Part shown: one piece after another, positions 26,310 to 35,444 of the stretch
How the letters are laid out: the number at the start of each line of letters is the position of its first letter
Position numbering within the stretch: position 1 is the stretch's first letter
Assembly: GCF_019748715.1 (NCBI RefSeq)
Contig: NZ_JACLBZ010000033.1
Coordinates: 1-64,000 of the forward strand
Length of the DNA stretch: 64,000 nt
Origin: Sporosarcina aquimarina
GTDB taxonomy: Bacteria > Bacillota > Bacilli > Bacillales_A > Planococcaceae
Reading direction: 5' to 3'
Translations under genes and position numbers: made by a program
Notes under the pieces: generated by a model
Seen by the model: only the letters and a program-made list of their open reading frames with translations
What the model was told of the DNA's origin: nothing
Databases searched by the model: none

Positions 26310-27791
26310 CTACAATGTCGTCAATTCATTGACTTCCTTAGCTACCCGTATTCCCGATTCAATTGCCCCTTGTATCCAACCATGTTGAGTAGAGGCATGT
26401 TCACCGGCAAAGTGGACCCTTCCTTCCGGAGATGAGATATAGGGAGATAACTCTTTTATTTGTTCGGGTTTAAACATCGTAAAGGCACCGCCAGAATACG
26501 GATTTCGTGTCCAACTAAAACTTGCACCTGTTACAAACTCATGATAGACCCGTTCACCATGAATTGCAGCTAAATTTTTCAGTGTATATTCCAAACGATC
26601 TTGGGAGTTCAAACTATCCCAAACGAGAGCATCATCCCCCCAGGTATAGCTGGCTAATATGATGCCAGATCCAGAAGTGCCAAGTCTTGTGCTCGGATAT
26701 TGCGTGTAAGCAATGGGGAGATCCGTAACCGTTTGACCTCCAAATATCCCTTCTTTTTCCCAAAACCTATTTTTGAATTGAATCCCGCTTTTTGTTGAGC
26801 CTACGTAATGCAGTTCGCGTATGGCTTTCCATTTGTTTTCTGAAAAAGAGTTCCTTGGTTCAATCTCAACAAATTGTAGAACCGAAAAAGGAATGGTCAC
26901 GATGGCCAGGTCACCGGTTATTTGAAATGGCCTTGAGATTTTTGTATGAGTAGCATCAATTGTAACTTGATTGTTGGATTGAGTGATTTTGGTTACTTTT
27001 AATCCGAACATGATGTCGTCTTTTAATTGTGGAACGAATGCTTTTGGAAGTTGATCATTTCCACCGGTAATCTCGAAAAATTTAATATTCGGGGTAAACA
27101 GAACCATGAATTCACGCAGTAGTTCAAGAAAAGAGAGTTCTGGGAATCCTTCTAATGAAAGAGTTACTTTTATCATTTCGATTGCGCCTGAAGTCAATCT
27201 AGTTCCAAATGGATTATGCCTTAAGTACGCATCCATTGAATATTTATCGAATTCCTGGATGATCCACGGCCAATACAACTGTGGGTTTTGATTTATTAAA
27301 TCAATGACCGGTTTTATTGCGAATTGGATTAATTCGACAGCCGTTTTCCCTCTTTCATGTGGCGCAACTGGAAAGCCGAAAATTGCAGGATATTGTTCGT
27401 AAACCTTTAATCGGCTTTTAATGTTTTTTACAAATAGGATATCATCAGGAGTGCTGTTGATAAATGGATTAAGCGGGAGATTAAACTTTTTTATATATTC
27501 TAATGTCAGGAGGTGGGTGTTGGGAATTCTCATGGCACCTGCTTCAAAATACAATTCATCTGTAAAATCTGATTGTATTGTGTAGATACGTCCGCCAACC
27601 CGATCAGAAGCTTCAAGGATTGTGACACGATGTCCAGCTTCTTTAAGTAAAGAAGCTGCAACCAAACCAGCCATCCCTGCACCGATCAAAATGATTTTCT
27701 TAGGGTTTTGTGTTTTCTTTAGTCCCTCTTTAATAATTGAAATCATTTGCTGGGAAGGTATTTGCGGGAATACGTAATTGTATGTTTGCAA
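26310..27791 (-). CDS. Flavin monoamine oxidase (L-amino-acid-oxidase-like)
   Basis: A 493-residue FAD amine oxidase. The FAD Rossmann motif IILIGAGMAGLVAASLLKEAGHRVTI begins near residue 33, followed by the GG-doublet motif RVGGRIYT. The C-terminal FAD motif GRVHFAGEHAS precedes HGWIQGAIESG. Likely oxidatively deaminates an amine or amino acid with H2O2 release. The frame is open to 27908, but I place the start at TTG 27791 because AAGGAGG sits exactly 6 bases upstream of it (plus-strand 27798-27804) and the QTYNYVFPQ N-terminus then matches the usual family length. Monocistronic on the minus strand. Confidence 0.88.
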   Translation of the reverse strand: MQTYNYVFPQIPSQQMISIIKEGLKKTQNPKKIILIGAGMAGLVAASLLKEAGHRVTILEASDRVGGRIYTIQSDFTDELYFEAGAMRIPNTHLLTLEYIKKFNLPLNPFINSTPDDILFVKNIKSRLKVYEQYPAIFGFPVAPHERGKTAVELIQFAIKPVIDLINQNPQLYWPWIIQEFDKYSMDAYLRHNPFGTRLTSGAIEMIKVTLSLEGFPELSFLELLREFMVLFTPNIKFFEITGGNDQLPKAFVPQLKDDIMFGLKVTKITQSNNQVTIDATHTKISRPFQITGDLAIVTIPFSVLQFVEIEPRNSFSENKWKAIRELHYVGSTKSGIQFKNRFWEKEGIFGGQTVTDLPIAYTQYPSTRLGTSGSGIILASYTWGDDALVWDSLNSQDRLEYTLKNLAAIHGERVYHEFVTGASFSWTRNPYSGGAFTMFKPEQIKELSPYISSPEGRVHFAGEHASTQHGWIQGAIESGIRVAKEVNELTTL

Positions 27792-28022
27792 GACATTCCT
27801 CCTTCTCATCCAAAGTTTTACATACAATGCTCTGCGATGGGACACTGCCATTTTATTTAAATAAAACTTCGGTGAACACATCTCTTTGTCGATATAGACT
27901 GAACACACTTTGTACTATAATTTGAAATACATTTAATAGCTCGGAGTGTTTGGTTGATAGGAGCTGTATAATAAATATGTAAAGATTGGCGGAGGTATGC
28001 TAGCTAGATGTTTTCCTGTACT

Positions 28023-28610
28023 TCACTGCAATAAAAGTCCAACTGCACATTGCAATAGTAATAACGCCAATATAATATTTATTACTCGGAAGTATTTGAA
28101 ATATGTCTTTTGGAATAATGCTCCAAAAAGTATCCAAGTCAAGGTAGCAATTGTACCTATTGTAGCAATGATTAAAACAAAAAATAAAAGCCACCCAAAT
28201 GACGAGTAATATGGAACAACATATCCTGTTAGAGAAGTTATACCAAATAAGAATATTTTCACATTAAAAATTTGCAAAACAAAACCAGTCAAAAATGAAG
28301 GTTTTTTCCCAGCAGTTTTATTGTCAGGCTTACTAATGGAAATTTGGTATGCTAGCCATAAAATATAAATAGCACCTGCATATTTAAGGACAAACATTAT
28401 CGGGTTTATTAAGTTCTCTAATCCAAAGATAAATACTGCGCATATTGTTTGTACAAAAAGATAACCGATAAAGATGCCGATGAATAAAGGTTTTCCCCTT
28501 TTCCATCCATAGTTAGTCATCGTATTTAATGCTAGGATATTACCAGGTCCTGGCGTGAAGGCATTTATTAGAACGTAAATAACAAATGAAGATAATGCTT
28601 GAACTCCCAT
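28023..28610 (-). CDS. LysE/RhtB-family amino acid exporter
   Basis: A 195-residue membrane protein with about six helices. The N-terminal segment with TPGPGNILALN is the family signature (usually TPGPN). It probably exports an amino acid or a related metabolite. The LysR regulator lies upstream on the same strand with a terminator between, so the two are likely separate transcripts; regulation of this exporter by that LysR protein is plausible but not shown. Confidence 0.88.
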   Translation of the reverse strand: MGVQALSSFVIYVLINAFTPGPGNILALNTMTNYGWKRGKPLFIGIFIGYLFVQTICAVFIFGLENLINPIMFVLKYAGAIYILWLAYQISISKPDNKTAGKKPSFLTGFVLQIFNVKIFLFGITSLTGYVVPYYSSFGWLLFFVLIIATIGTIATLTWILFGALFQKTYFKYFRVINIILALLLLQCAVGLLLQ

Positions 28611-28706
28611 ATCTTAATTCACTCTACTTTCCATTATTCAACTTATTTCTTTAATTGAATATAGTATAATGAAAAGTTTCGATATAATATAATACCAAAA
28701 ATATAT

Positions 28707-28737
28707 AGCTTGATATAGATAATAACTATACCAAGCT
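28707..28737 (-). terminator. Terminator of the LysR gene
   Basis: On the minus strand AGCTTGGTATAG / CTATATCAAGCT with a 7-base loop, followed by ATATATTTTT. Confidence 0.6.
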
Positions 28738-28758
28738 GAGAGTTAACTTCACTTTCAG

Positions 28759-29739
28759 TTATAAATCCTGCGCAATCTTTTGTAATGCATCCAAATATAT
28801 TTCACCAAGCTTCGTTAGTGTGACATCTCTATGCTTTATTGTTCCAACCCGTATGACCTCATCTACATTAAGAGGAACTGCAATAATTTCATTACCATGA
28901 AGAAATTTAGGGAAAACTCCAGAAGAAATGGTATAACCATTAAGACCGATCATGAAATTAACGATAGCTGCTCTGTCGCTTACTTTGATGCTTTTCTTTA
29001 CACTTCGTGTACTTAAAATTTCTTCCGAAAAGTAAAATGAATTATGTTCTCCTTGTTCAAAAGAAAGGCATGGATAATCATCTAATTCATCCAAATCAAT
29101 AGATTCTTTGTCGGATAATGGATGATTTTCACTAATAAATACATGGGGTTTTGTAGTAAATAGTTCAGAAAAAGTTATATTTCTTTCTCTTAACAATTTT
29201 AATATTACGGATTCATTGTAATTACTTAAATAGATAATCCCTAACTCACTTCGTAAATTCTTTACATCTTCAATTATTTCATATGTCTTCGTTTCACGAA
29301 GTGTAAACTCATATTCAGAAGCCCCAAACTCCTTTACAAGTTCCACAAAAGCATTCGCTGAAAAAGTATAATGCTGTGTTGAAATACAAAAATGTTGCTT
29401 GGCTGGTTTCTCGCCCATATATTTTTCTTCAAGCATGCTATACTGCTGTAATACCTGCCTAGCATAACCAAGAAACTTGGCTCCTTCATTAGAAATCGTA
29501 ACCCCTCTATTCGTTCTAATGAATATGGTGATTTTTATTTCTTTCTCTAATTCCTTAATTGCATTCGATAAACTCGGTTGGGAGATGAATAAACTTTTTG
29601 CTGCCTCATTCATAGATCCCTTACTTGCTACCTCCACTGCATACTTTAATTGTTGTAAAGTCAGACTGAACGCCACCTTTTTAAAGACCCGAATAAATTC
29701 ATAATCAAACGTTCGGGTGTTCTTCTTATACATATCCAT
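28759..29739 (-). CDS. LysR-family transcriptional regulator
   Basis: A LysR regulator of up to 326 residues. The winged HTH (LTLQQLKYAVEVASKGSMNEAAKSLFISQPSLSNAIKELE) is followed by a substrate-binding domain (about 115-320). The N-terminus is longer than usual by about 28 residues: family members normally begin at the LTLQQLKY position, where AAGGTGG lies 8 bases upstream of a CTG codon. A short form starting there, or at the second ATG (29733), is possible. Neighbouring LysE-type exporter genes are frequent LysR targets. Confidence 0.85.
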   Translation of the reverse strand: MDMYKKNTRTFDYEFIRVFKKVAFSLTLQQLKYAVEVASKGSMNEAAKSLFISQPSLSNAIKELEKEIKITIFIRTNRGVTISNEGAKFLGYARQVLQQYSMLEEKYMGEKPAKQHFCISTQHYTFSANAFVELVKEFGASEYEFTLRETKTYEIIEDVKNLRSELGIIYLSNYNESVILKLLRERNITFSELFTTKPHVFISENHPLSDKESIDLDELDDYPCLSFEQGEHNSFYFSEEILSTRSVKKSIKVSDRAAIVNFMIGLNGYTISSGVFPKFLHGNEIIAVPLNVDEVIRVGTIKHRDVTLTKLGEIYLDALQKIAQDL

Positions 29740-29904
29740 TGCCCGCCTAAGGAAATAATTCGTGACTCATTATTAGCAAGCATCTTTTTATTCTCTTCTA
29801 TTCCGTTTGAAAAGTCTAACGTAAATATAGCCTTCGATCCTTACTAAACAAGGCTTTTCATAATGTCTTGGAAGTTATACTGTAGCTTTGATCCTTGTCA
29901 TTCA

Positions 29905-29971
29905 CATAATAAGATGACAGGTGTCATAACGGCACATCTTTCAATAAAAAGATACATTAGTTCTTATTATG
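29905..29971. repeat. Dispersed repeat, copy B (67 bp with perfect terminal inverted repeat)
   Basis: Begins CATAATAAGA and ends TCTTATTATG, a perfect 10-bp inverted repeat. The internal sequence GATGACAGG...CATAACGGCA is shared with 26061-26131. No coding capacity: a MITE-like or RNA hairpin element. The rest of 29740-30203 shows no gene. Confidence 0.6.
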
Positions 29972-30124
29972 TAGGAACCATGAATGAAATACCACTGTTT
30001 TTCCATTGTGATTTTTCGAGAAAGTATATTGGGTGGGGGAGGGGAAATGAAAGTGAATCGGGTATTAATGGTTAGTGGAATAGTGTCTAAATTATATGGG
30101 TGATTAGTGCCTTTTTAACAAGCA

Positions 30125-30154
30125 TACCCCCATTCTAGATTTAGAATGAGGGTG
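30125..30154 (-). terminator. Hairpin after the YiaA-like gene
   Basis: ACCCTCATTCT / AGAATGGGGGT on the minus strand with one G-U pair; the T-run is weak. Confidence 0.5.
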
Positions 30155-30203
30155 AAATAGTATTGTTTAATCAGTCGAAATCATCAAATTAACGGTAAGT
30201 GAC

Positions 30204-30674
30204 TCAGTCTATTTCTCTTGCTTTCTGTGAATCTCTAACGTTCTTCTGAACTGTTATCGCAGCAAATATACTAAGAACAAAAGCCATACCATAAAACCCT
30301 TTTTCGCTTAAAACAATACTTCCTGCATTGTATAAACCGATGGCCATTAATAAAATAGCTATAATAAGTGCAAACCAGCTAATACCATAATAAATATTCG
30401 TAACTGGTATACCTTCTTCTTTATCTCTTACTGCTTTCTGTAAAGATACAGATGAATAGAGTCCAAATATTAAAATTGCAAAATAATATCCTTTTTCGTT
30501 CAGTTCCATAACAGCATTATACAAACCTAAGAGGTAAGCTGATACTCCTATTAGTAGTGCTGCTAAAGAAGCTCCTTTGAAAGCTGAAGTGGGTTCCCCG
30601 TCTTTTCTTTCTACTTTCCTTTTCGGATCAATACTTTTTTCCTTATCAAATAAATTTTCATTATCCGTAGTCAT
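30204..30674 (-). CDS. YiaA/YiaB-family membrane protein
   Basis: A 156-residue protein with a charged N-terminus (about 35 residues) and two repeated units of two helices each (LGLYNAVMELNEKGYYFAILIFGLYSSVSLQKAVRD and AIGLYNAGSIVLSEKGFYGMAFVLS), matching the duplicated YiaAB two-helix domain. Function unknown. ATG 30674 was chosen over 30701 because AAGGGGG lies 8 bases upstream. Monocistronic. Confidence 0.85.
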   Translation of the reverse strand: MTTDNENLFDKEKSIDPKRKVERKDGEPTSAFKGASLAALLIGVSAYLLGLYNAVMELNEKGYYFAILIFGLYSSVSLQKAVRDKEEGIPVTNIYYGISWFALIIAILLMAIGLYNAGSIVLSEKGFYGMAFVLSIFAAITVQKNVRDSQKAREID

Positions 30675-30939
30675 TGAATGTTCCCCCTTCTCTTTAGACA
30701 ATCATATCCAAACGAATATAAATCGGCAACTTTTTTTGTAATATTCCATCTCTTCTTTAAATTATGCGGTCAACGTCACAAGGGTTAATGAAGGCTGAAA
30801 GTATCAACTGCTTGATGACTTGATATCGCGCATATTTTATTTTGCAAATTGAATACATAGGGTTCAGGCGATATTAGTGTAAACGATAATCATTGCAATA
30901 ACAGCTATTATTGCCTTTGCGATTAATTTCAAATTGTGT

Positions 30940-31521
30940 TCATTCTTTTGTTTCGTTAGTAGATCCAACATCAATTCTAGAAATTATATAAGGAATGGCG
31001 GGTTTAATAAACTCTTCCGGCTTTACCCCCACACTATTTCTTCTCCATTCTACAGAAGCCCCATAAAGCCCCCAGCTTAACATGACAGCAGTAATCTTTA
31101 GGGCCTGCATATCTCCGGTTAGACCTTGTTTTAACAATACTTTATAAAAAATGATTTCAAGTTGTTCTCTAATAATACGGGCAATGGTATCTTCGTATCC
31201 GCGATGGCACCGATTGGATAATGACATTTGAAAATTTGTGACCGCCTTGAAAATATTAACTAGCATTTCTTCATTTAGTTCAATGTTTTGGTAGTGATTA
31301 CAATCGAGGTTAATTAACAATACTTCCGATAATGCCTTATCCAATAAGTCATATATATCTTCAAAATGATAATAGAACGTGGCACGGTTAATCATAGCCT
31401 CGGCTGTAATATCCTTAACGGTAATATCCTTAAATTCCTTCTCACTTGAAAGTTCAATGAAGGAATCCATGATTAATTTGCGTGTGCGTAGAACTCGTGG
31501 ATCCGTCTTCGATCCGGTCAT
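30940..31521 (-). CDS. TetR/AcrR-family transcriptional regulator
   Basis: A 193-residue repressor-type protein. The N-terminal HTH (TRKLIMDSFIELSSEKEFKDITVKDITAEAMINRATFYYHFEDIYDLL) is followed by a helical ligand-binding domain (about 70-185) with the TetR_C pattern of Bacillales regulators. The GGAGGG SD is close to the ATG. It is divergent from the DsbA-like and YdhR-like pair across a roughly 600-base gap and may regulate it (inference). Confidence 0.88.
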   Translation of the reverse strand: MTGSKTDPRVLRTRKLIMDSFIELSSEKEFKDITVKDITAEAMINRATFYYHFEDIYDLLDKALSEVLLINLDCNHYQNIELNEEMLVNIFKAVTNFQMSLSNRCHRGYEDTIARIIREQLEIIFYKVLLKQGLTGDMQALKITAVMLSWGLYGASVEWRRNSVGVKPEEFIKPAIPYIISRIDVGSTNETKE

Positions 31522-32120
31522 TGTTATCCCTCCTACTTTTTAGACAATTTATTAAATGTGTTGTATAAACGACAAATCCAATGAATTATTGGTGTTGATT
31601 TAGATCATTAGGGCTTAGAATTTAAATGTAAGAAAAATATTATATCGTGCCCTTGAAGAATAAAGAAATATAAGATATTCAAATAAACCATATTAGGGGG
31701 GATGAATGCAATTGGCATTGTCACTTTGGAGCACGGTAGATGCAGAATAAATATAACAGAGCGATTACGGATACTATCAATTAGTTATATGTTGAACGGA
31801 ACAATAGGAACGTCAAAATTGTAATTCATGGTTATACTCTTGGGGTGATAGCAGCTAGCAACTTGCGGTTAATTCTAACTGTATCAAAAGTTGCAACAGT
31901 AAGCACTCAACCGGAACTAAATCTTTTCACTGGCTTTTGAGGAAATGATCCCCTTTAAGCTAGCACTATTTCATGAAGAAACGGTTTAAATAATGTTAAA
32001 TGAAGTTCTAACTTGGTTGGCTGCATAGAAAAAGATTAGAAAGTAAATACAATGAATGGTTCACGCAAGGTCAAAGATTTTGTTGCCTTTTCTCAATTAT
32101 TCAAAAGGGAGGAAAACGAA
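31522..32120. other. Long intergenic region between TetR and DsbA-like genes
   Basis: A TTGT/ACAA imperfect inverted repeat lies next to the TetR start (31562-31580). A 40-codon frame at 31702 overlaps its own poly-G SD and is not convincing. Nothing else recognisable. Confidence 0.3.
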
Positions 32121-33044
32121 TTGAAAAATAATATGATTTGTGATTTAGAAACAGGTGTATGTGGAGTGACTGGGGAAGAAGAAATAGAAGTGACTGATTT
32201 CAATCAAGTAAAAAAATCGGTTAATTTCTATTACGTCACGGACCCCATTTGTTCTCATTGTTGGGCCATTGAACCTGAGCTTCGTCGTTTTGTAGAGCAA
32301 TACGGGGATTATTTTAACTTTCACACGGTTATGGGCGGTTTGCTGGAGAGATGGCATGACGGGCCGATCGATCCTGCAAACGGTATATATAAGCCTGCCG
32401 ATGTTGCAGGGCACTGGAGAGAAGTTGGAGAACACTCAAGGATGCCAATTGACGGTACTTTAATGATTGATAATCCAGTCCAGTCCTCTTACCCGCCTTC
32501 TCGTGTATTCAAGATGATCCAAAAATACCATGATGATAAGTTAGCATATGAATATTTGCGACGTACGAGAGAAGCCCTTTTCTTATTCAACCAAAATATT
32601 TCAGATATTTCCGTGTTGATTGAAATTGTAAATAAACTTGGTCTAGATGGGGAAGCTATTGTTAATGAAGCTGAACAACCAATCGGACAAAAGTTATTAA
32701 ACGAAGATTTTGGTCTGACTAGAAGCCTGGGTGCCAGAGGTTTTCCTACAATTATCATGGTCAATGAGGAAAATAAAGGTGTAAAAATTGTAGGTGGTCG
32801 TCCGTTTGAATCCTATGTTAACGGATTGAAACAAGTACTAAATACGGAAGAACTGGAACCTAAAAAACAGTCACCTCTTTCTAGTTTGCTTGGGAAGGAA
32901 AAACTTCTGCTTTCTAAAGAAATTGAAGCGATGTACGATGTTGAACGACCAGACGTTCACTCTTTTATTGAAAAAGAACTTTCGCCTGATCAATATCAAG
33001 CAAAGGAAATTCTAGGGGAATCCTATTTTACAACTACTAAATAA
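32121..33044 (+). CDS. DsbA-family thioredoxin-fold protein (SpxH/YjbH- or FrnE-like)
   Basis: A 307-residue protein of the DsbA superfamily. The N-terminal segment ICDLETGVCGVTGEE is followed by the redox motif CSHC (near residue 46) within YYVTDPICSHCWAIEPELR, a helical insertion (about 90-175) and the cis-Pro segment ARGFPTIIM. The plan resembles FrnE/YjbH-like intracellular members; YjbH is an adaptor that feeds Spx to ClpXP, but adaptor function is not visible. Start TTG 32121 was chosen because AAAGGGAGG is 8 bases upstream; the frame extends to 32052. It forms an operon with the YdhR-like gene (16-base gap). Confidence 0.8.
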   Translation: MKNNMICDLETGVCGVTGEEEIEVTDFNQVKKSVNFYYVTDPICSHCWAIEPELRRFVEQYGDYFNFHTVMGGLLERWHDGPIDPANGIYKPADVAGHWREVGEHSRMPIDGTLMIDNPVQSSYPPSRVFKMIQKYHDDKLAYEYLRRTREALFLFNQNISDISVLIEIVNKLGLDGEAIVNEAEQPIGQKLLNEDFGLTRSLGARGFPTIIMVNEENKGVKIVGGRPFESYVNGLKQVLNTEELEPKKQSPLSSLLGKEKLLLSKEIEAMYDVERPDVHSFIEKELSPDQYQAKEILGESYFTTTK

Positions 33045-33060
33045 ACAAAGGAGAGTAATT

Positions 33061-33369
33061 ATGGCATACGTTTTACAAGTGGATTTTAAAATGAATGGCC
33101 CATTCGGGGATGAAATGGCGGAGGCCCTTACCGATTTAGCCAAAAGCATCAATGAAGAAGACGGGGTCATGTGGAAAATCTGGACGGAGAATCCGGAGAT
33201 GAAAGAAGCCGGTGGAATTTACATGTTTGAAACAAGAGAAACTGCTGAAAAGTATTTAGATATGCATTCCAAACGATTAACTGGCTTTGGAGTTACGGAC
33301 ATCAACGCAAAAATATTTGCTGTTAATTCGAAATTAACTGAGGTTACTAAAGGGCCGATAAATAACTAG
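33061..33369 (+). CDS. YdhR-family putative monooxygenase
   Basis: A 102-residue single-domain protein of the dimeric alpha/beta barrel type. MAYVLQVDFKMNGPFGDEM and the segment DGVMWKIWTENPEMKEAGGIYMFE match the YdhR family of small, cofactor-independent putative monooxygenases. GGAGAG precedes the ATG. Pairing with a thiol-disulfide protein and a TetR-type regulator suggests a response to a small organic or quinone-type electrophile (inference). Confidence 0.88.
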   Translation: MAYVLQVDFKMNGPFGDEMAEALTDLAKSINEEDGVMWKIWTENPEMKEAGGIYMFETRETAEKYLDMHSKRLTGFGVTDINAKIFAVNSKLTEVTKGPINN

Positions 33370-33452
33370 AAGTCTTTATGTAAAAATTTCGGAAGATGCT
33401 TATTAGACAAATGAAACCCTCAGTGAAACGTATATGTAGGTAGAACCGTCAT

Positions 33453-33489
33453 AATAAAATCGACTTCCTTTTAGGCAGTCGATTTTATT
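33453..33489. terminator. Strong hairpin downstream of the YdhR-like gene
   Basis: Perfect 13-bp stem AATAAAATCGACT / AGTCGATTTTATT with an 11-base loop. It probably ends the DsbA-YdhR operon. The rest of 33370-33735 holds nothing recognisable. Confidence 0.7.
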
Positions 33490-33735
33490 ACGTGCTACGA
33501 AAAAGTAGGGGGTTGTATTGTTAAAAAAAAAATTGAATCGAATGATCACGTAAAGTAGTTCAGAGGTCCATTACAAATAAATATAAACCATATAATGTTT
33601 GTGGGAATAAAGCTGTTAATATTGTATTTGGCCGGTAGCTATCATTTGTACCAAAAAAGTTAACCGTCCATTCCTTTGATGAGGATTCTCTTTAATTTAA
33701 TATCTGTTGGACTTGCCAACCGACTCTTTACTCCA

Positions 33736-35172
33736 CTACATATCCGTAATGTACCCATCCGACCAAATCGAAACATTCCATATAGAACCGATTCTCTTAA
33801 CATCTACCTGAAAGCCTGATTGATGGTAAAACTCTGTACGTATAGGCTTCTCATATTCAACCACAATCGTACCTTCCTTCTTACCAATCAGATGTGCAGT
33901 GAACAAGTTAGTGCTGGTATCTCTTTTGATTTCTACAATTTGCTCATAGCCTTTCGTAACAATATTGTGCTTCCCTATATCATATGCCGTCCCTTGCTCA
34001 TACCTTGCAGAAAGTTTTTCTCTTAACGAATTCACTTCATAATAAAAATGTGTTTTCTTCAATTTCGCTTCAATTCCGTAACGTGTTTCTTTGCCGTCAG
34101 CGAAATGCACAGTGGCAATATACTGGCCGGGCTTGTCGATATCAAAGCAGATATTTACATAATCACACGATTTAAACGTTACATCATCAGTCAGCTTCTT
34201 TCCGTCCATCGTCGAAAGTGAAATAATTTGGACATCTTGCTTTTCGGGAATTTCAAGCTTTACTGCGGTCGGCAGAAAATCGTTCGTCTCCTTCATCGTC
34301 AATTTCAACTCGCCATTCTCTTTTTTTACATGTACATAATATTTTTTGTAATTCTCTGCTTCAAAGAAATGCTTGTCCGATACGATGAATGTGCCTGAAC
34401 CTTCTTTTTTCGGAATCAATTGAATTTTATCGTCTCGGTAACCTTTCTTCCCTTCTACGTAAATTATATCGAATAGCCCTGGGTTCACTTCTGTTTCTGT
34501 CGTAAAGAAACGATTCCAGCCAAAATCATCCGCTCCGAGCGTCACCATATTCGTCGGTTTCGCCTCTTCCGTCGCTTTCATCATTTTGGCTGCTTGTCCT
34601 CTCGTGATGGAGAGATTTGGACTAAATATATTGGAAGCCGTTCCCGTCGTAATGCCGAGGTGGTAGATGATTAGAATATTCTTGTAATGCGACGAATTGC
34701 CATTCCAACCGATATCTTTGAAAGGATTCTCTCCGGACTGACGTGGCAAGTCAAACGCCTTGACCAAAATTGAAGCCATCTGTCCTCGCTTGATCGGATC
34801 ATTCGGTCCGTAACGCCCGTCCGGATAACCACCAATAATACCTTCTTGCGCCATTGCGGCAATCGCCTTGTAATAGCCATTCACCGTTGAAACATCCTTA
34901 AATTCAGGATTTTTGACATTTTTCGTATCCAATTTGATCATCTTCGCAATGATTGCGGCCGCCTGTCCTCTCGTAATAGAATTCCCCGGCTTGAATGTGC
35001 CATCCGGATAGCCTCCGATTATATTGCGTTCCGCCAGATCATTGACTGCTTCTGCAAAGTGCTTTGTTGGCGGTACGTCTTCAAATAATTGTTTGCTTGC
35101 TGCGTTGCCGGATAATGGCAAGCTACATGCAAGCAACAATGCACCGAATATGGTGATAAATCTTTTATTCAT
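33736..35172 (-). CDS. Surface protein with three SLH domains
   Basis: A 478-residue exported protein. The signal peptide ends near SGNAASKQ (residue 25). Three S-layer homology domains follow (about 30-75, 92-138 and 152-198), each with an ITRGQAA- or IKRGQMA-type motif. They bind secondary cell-wall polymer and fix the protein to the wall. The remaining 270 residues are beta-rich, without a recognised enzymatic motif, and may fold as one or two Ig-like domains. It is adjacent and divergent to the second hybrid kinase (35445). Confidence 0.88.
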   Translation of the reverse strand: MNKRFITIFGALLLACSLPLSGNAASKQLFEDVPPTKHFAEAVNDLAERNIIGGYPDGTFKPGNSITRGQAAAIIAKMIKLDTKNVKNPEFKDVSTVNGYYKAIAAMAQEGIIGGYPDGRYGPNDPIKRGQMASILVKAFDLPRQSGENPFKDIGWNGNSSHYKNILIIYHLGITTGTASNIFSPNLSITRGQAAKMMKATEEAKPTNMVTLGADDFGWNRFFTTETEVNPGLFDIIYVEGKKGYRDDKIQLIPKKEGSGTFIVSDKHFFEAENYKKYYVHVKKENGELKLTMKETNDFLPTAVKLEIPEKQDVQIISLSTMDGKKLTDDVTFKSCDYVNICFDIDKPGQYIATVHFADGKETRYGIEAKLKKTHFYYEVNSLREKLSARYEQGTAYDIGKHNIVTKGYEQIVEIKRDTSTNLFTAHLIGKKEGTIVVEYEKPIRTEFYHQSGFQVDVKRIGSIWNVSIWSDGYITDM

Positions 35173-35432
35173 TTGGTTTCTTCCTTTCTATATTTATTTA
35201 TGAATCTTTGCTGATAGGTGAGCAACCTACAGACGTAGATAATCATAGAAGATTTCAAAATATATTAATGTCCTCTAAAATAAGTTTTTGTGTGAGAAAC
35301 ACACCCCTACTACGTCGTGGTCTAGATTTGTATAGGGATTCCTCTATTTACATAATATGATACTGTGGTGTATTATCCGAGTTGTCCTAATATGAGCAAA
35401 CGTCAAAAAAGGAGGGGGAGCGGAGGATTTCC

Positions 35433-35444
35433 GTGAATACATAA
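35433..35444 (+). other. Three-codon upstream ORF before the second hybrid kinase
   Basis: GTG AAT ACA TAA ends directly at the kinase ATG (TAAATG). GGAGG at 35422-35426 lies 6 bases ahead of the GTG, better placed for it than for the kinase ATG. This suggests translational coupling through re-initiation. Confidence 0.4.

Noticed and set aside
28759..29739. Regulation of the FAD amine oxidase by the LysR protein
   Set aside because: The genes are co-directional and separated by the LysE gene; no shared T-n11-A motif was identified.
30877..30895. GATAATCATT reminiscent of a Fur box
   Set aside because: It lies downstream of the TetR gene and not in a promoter; only half of the consensus is matched.
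31702..31824. 40-codon frame starting at ATG 31702 beside a G-rich run
   Set aside because: The G-run touches the start codon, too close to serve as SD, and the product resembles nothing.
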